Shown: positions 59,430 to 64,000 of the stretch, in pieces | Position numbering within the stretch: the first letter of the stretch is position 1 | Layout: the number at the start of each line of letters is the position of its first letter | Assembly: GCA_916610825.1 (NCBI GenBank) | Contig: OU744447.1 | Location: 3,832,146 to 3,896,145, forward strand | Direction: 5' to 3' | DNA: 64,000 nt | DNA from: Haliclystus octoradiatus | Taxonomy: Eukaryota; Cnidaria; Staurozoa; Stauromedusae; Haliclystidae | Made by a program: the position numbers and the translations under genes | The notes under the pieces: model-generated | The model's input: only the letters and a program-made list of their open reading frames with translations | What the model was told of the DNA's origin: nothing | Database searches by the model: none

Positions 59430-60284
59430 TTAATTTTTCTTAACTCCAACAATTGTCCATCCCAGTGGGTATTCAATTCCAATTGGGCCCTTGACATCAT
59501 CTTTCTTTGGTTCAATCTTGTGTAGCTCTTTATGTAGTTTTTGTTGATCTCGCCAAATGAGAATGTAGATATTTTTTCCTTTTTTATCGATTACATTTTC
59601 CAAATGTGACAGATGACTGTGTTCTTTGAAGAATTCTTTCTTTAATGGCGATGCTGCTAAACATGGTTTCTGTATTCCATATGCATTTATTGTACCTGCT
59701 TGCTGTATAGGTTGAAGACGACCAATTGTCAATTGAAAAGTCTTTGTTCTTTCAGTGTGACAATTACCTCGGACGACTTCATAGTAGATTTTGGTGTTTT
59801 CTCCCTCGATCCCAAATGTGTCAGCAAATGATCTTCTTACCAATGTTGTGTCAGCTCCCCCATCAATGAGACATAGTGCTTGTTTGAGTATTGGTGTACC
59901 GTCAGCATTCTTGAATCCTGTTTTTACCCATATTTTGACCACTGGCAACCGGACAGGTTCTTCTCCTTTTGCTGTGGATATGCCCTTGATGGATGATGTT
60001 GTTCTTCGATTATTGTCTTCATTTCTTTTGGTGTTGGATGTTGAAGTTCGATGTAGCAACGTATGGTGATTTCTTCCACAACTTTCACATGTGTTTGTAG
60101 CTTTACAATTTCTCATCATGTGGTCTACCTTCAAACATCTAAAACAAAACCCTTTAGACTTGCAATATTCAGTCCTAGTTGCTACATCTTCAGCTTGAGA
60201 CACAGGGCACTCTTCTAAAGTGTGATTTGGTCCTTCACAGTCCAATTTGCATTCATCATTTTTGGATACATTTGACGCATTCAT
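59430..60284 (-). CDS. BEL/Pao zinc-knuckle and aspartic protease region
   Basis: A 284-codon open frame. The N-terminal third has Cys/His knuckles (CEGPNHTLEECP, CFRCLKVDHMMRNCK, CESCGRNHHTLLH). The protease follows with LCLIDGGADTTLVRRSF, where the active-site triplet reads DGG in place of DSG or DTG, as in some Pao elements. The frame is open here but belongs to a defective element. Confidence 0.85.
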   Translation of the reverse strand: MNASNVSKNDECKLDCEGPNHTLEECPVSQAEDVATRTEYCKSKGFCFRCLKVDHMMRNCKATNTCESCGRNHHTLLHRTSTSNTKRNEDNNRRTTSSIKGISTAKGEEPVRLPVVKIWVKTGFKNADGTPILKQALCLIDGGADTTLVRRSFADTFGIEGENTKIYYEVVRGNCHTERTKTFQLTIGRLQPIQQAGTINAYGIQKPCLAASPLKKEFFKEHSHLSHLENVIDKKGKNIYILIWRDQQKLHKELHKIEPKKDDVKGPIGIEYPLGWTIVGVKKN

Positions 60285-61600
60285 CTTTGCTGTCTTTTGA
60301 GCTGTATCTGATTTTCTTTGGTGGTCGTTGTTTCTTGTAATCCTTTGTTGGAGATGTCTCTTCTCTGATTTCTTGTTGTGAGATATTTAGATTCTTCTTT
60401 CCAGGAACACCAGGATATATTCGGCTGATAATTTTTCCTCTTGGAGGCCCATCTTTTTTGCCAATCTATTCTCAGTTGATAGTTGATCATCGATCTGTTC
60501 TTATAGCTCTCTCCCAGCTTTCCTTTTAAGATCTCTGATGAACTCTTTATCCTTGAGTCGTTCTTGCTTGCCAAAATCTACTATGTACATAATATGCGTT
60601 CTCATTGTAGTGACAAATGTTTGAATTGTCTCAGTATCTTTGTCTATTAGCGGCTTTAAATTTCGAAAGTTCCATGTCATTTCATCTGCTATTTTGTAAT
60701 CTGTTACTACTAGTTTTATGGCCTTCCATGCTTCTTCTATAGATGATCTTCCTTCTATAATTGTGTGATAAGACTCAGGGATTGTCTTTTCCAGCCACTG
60801 AATCTTTACGTCATCATCATTCACGCCTGCTTGTTTCATTGCAGAAGTAAATCTCTTCTGAAATGTGGGAAATGCAATATACTCCCCATTCCAATTATTC
60901 GGGGTAAACCCTGCCAGTCTTACAGAATTTCCTTTATGTTTCTTTTCTCCTTTTGAGTTGACAGCTGAAATGGTTGCTATAGCGACAGCTTCTGCAACTT
61001 ACTTCGGTATTTCTTTTATCATCTTTATGTTGTAGTTGCTTGATACAGGTATTTCTTTTGTTGATATTATCTCCATGTTGTAATTGCTTGATACAGGTAT
61101 TTCTTTTGTTGATATCATCTCCATGTTGTAGTTGCTTGATACCGGTTATTCTTTTTCTGTTGATACTTGCCCTTATGATTGACAGGTATTGTCTTCATTT
61201 TCTACTTGGTCGCTATCGTCGGCGTCGTTGTTTGCATTGGTAACCATTACGTCATCTTTTTCTTGCGAAGCTATTTCATTATGACTCGCAGGCGCGGTAA
61301 TTTTACTCCTTGTTGACAATCTTGTCTCCGCTTGTTCACGCTGCAATATTACTTCCAACTTTTCGGATTCAAAGATCATTTCTTGTCTTTGTATTTCTCG
61401 TATATTTTGAAACAATCGTCATGTATTTCGTCGTGAGCTATTTGGAATTCACTTGTACGCGGATCGACATCATTTTCCACTTCTTCGCTCAACGCGTTGT
61501 TGTCTTCTAAATGTGTCAGGTATGTTTTCGTAATTGCTTCGTATTCAATGAATGTATTCATTATCTTCTCTTGCATAATTTGCCATCTTTTCATCGATGC
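60281..61600 (-). pseudogene. BEL/Pao Gag region, frameshifted
   Basis: Segments at 61376-61594, 61173-61415, 60501-60839 and 60281-60574 read in different frames. They include a coiled-coil-like start (MKRWQIMQEKIMNTFIEYE, ILQREQAETRL) and a Gag-like block (GEYIAFPTFQKRFTSAMKQ, WLEKTIPESYHTIIEG). A 48-bp coding repeat lies at 61010-61160. Confidence 0.75.
61010..61160 (-). repeat. 48-bp tandem repeat within Gag (16 codons)
   Basis: Three units of TGTTGTAGTTGCTTGATACA type with a 48-base period (landmarks at about 61029, 61077 and 61125). As 48 is divisible by three, the repeat adds 16-residue units, reading INKRNTCIKQLQHGD on the minus strand. Confidence 0.8.
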
Positions 61601-61722
61601 ATTGTCATTATGCGCTAACTTGTGATGGGCTTGAACTTCTAAGCTGAATAACTTATTAACTTAGAAGTTCATATTGGCTTCTTAAAATTTCTTTCCTTCG
61701 TTATCGACGTCTTATTTGAAAC

Positions 61723-62486
61723 TGTTTTGCCAAGTATAAAAATCCTTTGATTATTCTCCCTGGTCTTCTCTTGAATAAAAGGAAAACGGCGAAGACTGTA
61801 CGCATTAACTACAATCTCTTCGTAACAAAAAACTAATAATATATTTGTAAACAATAAAGTGTACCTTTGTACAAATCTCTTTGATCGCTATTTAATAACT
61901 ATCGTTTCAAACTTTGAACCTTCTACTGATTTACACTTGTGGTCTATGCCTATTTATTTACATTTAGAATAATGAATCAGCAATTTTATTTCTGACAAGT
62001 TCATCAAACATATATAGAATTGATATAATATGCACAAAACTAACTATTAAATTGTCTCAATAAGCACAATTTTATGTTTACGAAGTTTGTTTACTTTTGA
62101 TTTACGCTTACATGTGCGTAGTTTATTTTTAGTATAACGTAATTCTCTATATTTAATGTTTCCGATCTATTATTTTAAAATAGAATGATAGATGTTTATT
62201 TAATCATGTAAAACACTTAATAATAATAATATACTAATCGGCGTAGTTGAAAGTTAATAAGTGATACATAATAAGGTTAATCCCTGAAGAAATCAATGCT
62301 TGTTTATTTGGGATACCTGTAAATTTATAAAATGATTAAAGAAATGTTATATTCAGATAATTTTGTAAAATTTAAAATGTAAGGCATTAAGTAAAATGAT
62401 GCAAGGCATTGATCAGCTTATACATTATTCATCTAACTTATGTTATTTATTATATTATAAAACTATTACTTATGTTAATCAAAACA
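61723..62486 (-). repeat. LTR shared by two tandem BEL/Pao elements
   Basis: 764 bp, bounded by TGTTTTG and CAAAACA on the minus strand. It serves as 5' LTR of the element at 54458-62486. It is also directly preceded, on the minus strand, by the integrase end and purine tract (AGGGGGGAT) of a second element, so it is that element's 3' LTR too. Confidence 0.9.
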
Positions 62487-64000
62487 ATCCCCCCTAGTGA
62501 GGTTACTTTAAATGTTAAACAAAGTCATTGAACGATATATTTGATTAATTCTCAATTGCAGTGATGAGTTCTTCAGTTTCTTCAATAGATCTTGCTGCAA
62601 TTTCGTCTTTTGTTGCAAAGAGTTCCAGTTTTGCTACTGGTCTATCATATTTACCTGTCTTACTTTGAATTTGAACTTTTCTGACTAGGCCATCTCTTCC
62701 AGGGTATGTAGCTGTTACTATGGCGACTGGCCATATTGCTCTTGGACCTGCCCATTCAAACTAGTCTTTTTCACAATAACGAGGTCACCAACTTCTACAT
62801 TTCTTGATTTCAAAAACCATCTGCACAACATAATATTTGGTATGTTTGATCTCCAATAGTTCCAAAATTTTTGAACTCCCTTTTGAATTGCTGCCATGCG
62901 ATCTTTGCTTCATCAACTGGCTGTGGTAGGATCATGTTGTGACCATAAAGTAACGAATTTGGTGTAATGATCTCATTCATATTTGTTGAATCTGCTGATG
63001 AACCTAGCCATAACGGTCTAGAGTTGATAAGGTATGTTATCTCTCATAATGCTGTGATCCACTCATCAGGTTTCAGTGATTTGTTGTAGCAATCTGTCAT
63101 CGCATCTAATGCTTTTCGGACTACTTTGACAAAAATTTCCACAGCACCGTTTTGATGTGATGCTGTTGGACAGCTCCATAACCAAGTAAAACCCTGTCCA
63201 GCAACACCATTTTCCAACATTTGTAGATCCCAATCTTCATTAATCTTTCTTACTTTTGATGATGCCCTACTAAATTTGGTCCATCGTCACTGTAAATTTG
63301 GATCGGATGTATCCCTCTTATGCTTATGAATCTTCGCAGGGCCATTAGAAACTTCTCTGATGATAATCCTTCGCCTCCGTCCTGACTGTAACAATATTCC
63401 AAGTGTATAGCACGGCTTACTGTGCACACAAATACTATCACATGTGCGTCTTTTACGACTCGACGGCGCAGAATAGTCCTTAAAGGACTAAAGAAATCCA
63501 AAGCTGTTGTCCGAAAGGTTGGGTACTTTGAGTCCAGACGAAAGCTAGGTATTTGACCCATCTGTTGTTCCAATAGTGGTCTTTTTCTTTTCCTGAAAAA
63601 TAGGCAATATTTGCTAGTTTGCTTCAACAACTTGTTAACTCCTGCGATCCACAATCCTTCTTGTTCGATTGCAGCTCTTACACGTCTAATGCCACTATGT
63701 CAAATTTTGTGATGAAAATCTTCAACAATCATTTTAATTATTCTTCGATGTATGCTTGATATAAAAGTTACATCGTCTTTGTTCATTTTTGGAAGGATTA
63801 CAGGAGCAACCAATCCTGGATTGAATTCTTTAGCATGATCCAGACGTCCACCCAATCGACATAGGGTATCTTTACCATCAAAGAATTGACACAGCTTCTT
63901 CAAATTGTCATGCTTCCAATTTTCATTTGCTTGAAGGGTTTTGTAGATCTTCTCTTCTCCATCACATCCATGTTGCTCTATGCTTCTAACTGCTGTAGTC
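62487..64000 (-). mobile_element. second BEL/Pao element, 3' part (runs off the window)
   Basis: 62540-64000 repeats the integrase region of the first element (55281-56760) with high identity but its own small indels. An example is the loss of about 14 bases near 62905 relative to 55640-55660. The integrase core (63250-63654) and zinc module (63700-63903) are in different frames. One zinc-module position is altered (HHKI in place of HHKT). Confidence 0.9.

Larger units (their letters stand above)
54458..62486 (-). mobile_element. BEL/Pao LTR retrotransposon, defective
   Basis: Two LTRs of 765 and 764 bp (54458-55222 and 61723-62486) flank a body coding on the minus strand in the order Gag, zinc knuckles, aspartic protease, reverse transcriptase, RNase H, integrase. 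The Gag-Pro-RT-RH-IN order and the Pao-type protease and RT assign it to BEL/Pao. A purine run, AGGGGGGAG, precedes the 3' LTR. I see no standard TGG-type primer site next to the 5' LTR. Several frameshifts and an 856-bp insertion disable it. It is inserted into a LINE fragment at the low-coordinate end. Confidence 0.93.

Overview
The window is AT-rich eukaryotic nuclear DNA. It has spliced genes with GT-AG introns, AATAAA poly(A) signals, tRNA-derived SINEs, Penelope-like, BEL/Pao and LINE retroelements, many short foldback elements and long microsatellites. An invertebrate animal is the best reading. The single-exon class A receptor with an ERY motif, the hammerhead-bearing retroelements and the expanded secreted serine proteases would all fit a cnidarian, but the taxon is an inference I cannot prove here.

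Layout. (1) 1-4.8 kb: repeats, including a ~583-bp (ATT)n tract. (2) 4.8-12 kb, plus strand: a five-exon, 369-codon glucoside-xylosyltransferase-like Golgi enzyme gene. Its third intron holds a 154-bp tandem array of copies of the acceptor plus the first 66 nt of exon 4. (3) 13.6-51 kb, minus strand: four head-to-tail trypsin-family (S1A) genes, here called A to D. All have the same four-exon structure with the same intron phases (2,1,1), a signal peptide exon, a propeptide (His-rich in A, B and D), and an unusual Arg|Met activation junction. C and D look intact. A has an in-frame TAA before the catalytic serine exon, and B has a 2-bp insertion just after the catalytic histidine. A one-exon GPCR gene (19.7-20.6 kb, plus strand) lies inside intron 2 of gene A. 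(4) 51-54.5 kb: a piggyBac-type MITE, a SINE and a LINE endonuclease fragment. (5) 54.5-64 kb, minus strand: a BEL/Pao retrotransposon with two ~765-bp LTRs, followed by a second copy running off the window and sharing the middle LTR.

The most distinctive element is a 286-bp retrozyme-like unit at 41912-42197 in the last intron of gene D. It has two 103-bp direct repeats, each with a complete type I hammerhead ribozyme fold, a 183-nt spacing between cleavage sites and a perfect 13-bp target-site duplication.

Functionally, the four proteases are a recent local gene family of secreted enzymes undergoing birth, decay and probable gene conversion. The xylosyltransferase and the receptor are unrelated neighbours. 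Most of the remaining DNA is transposable-element sediment.
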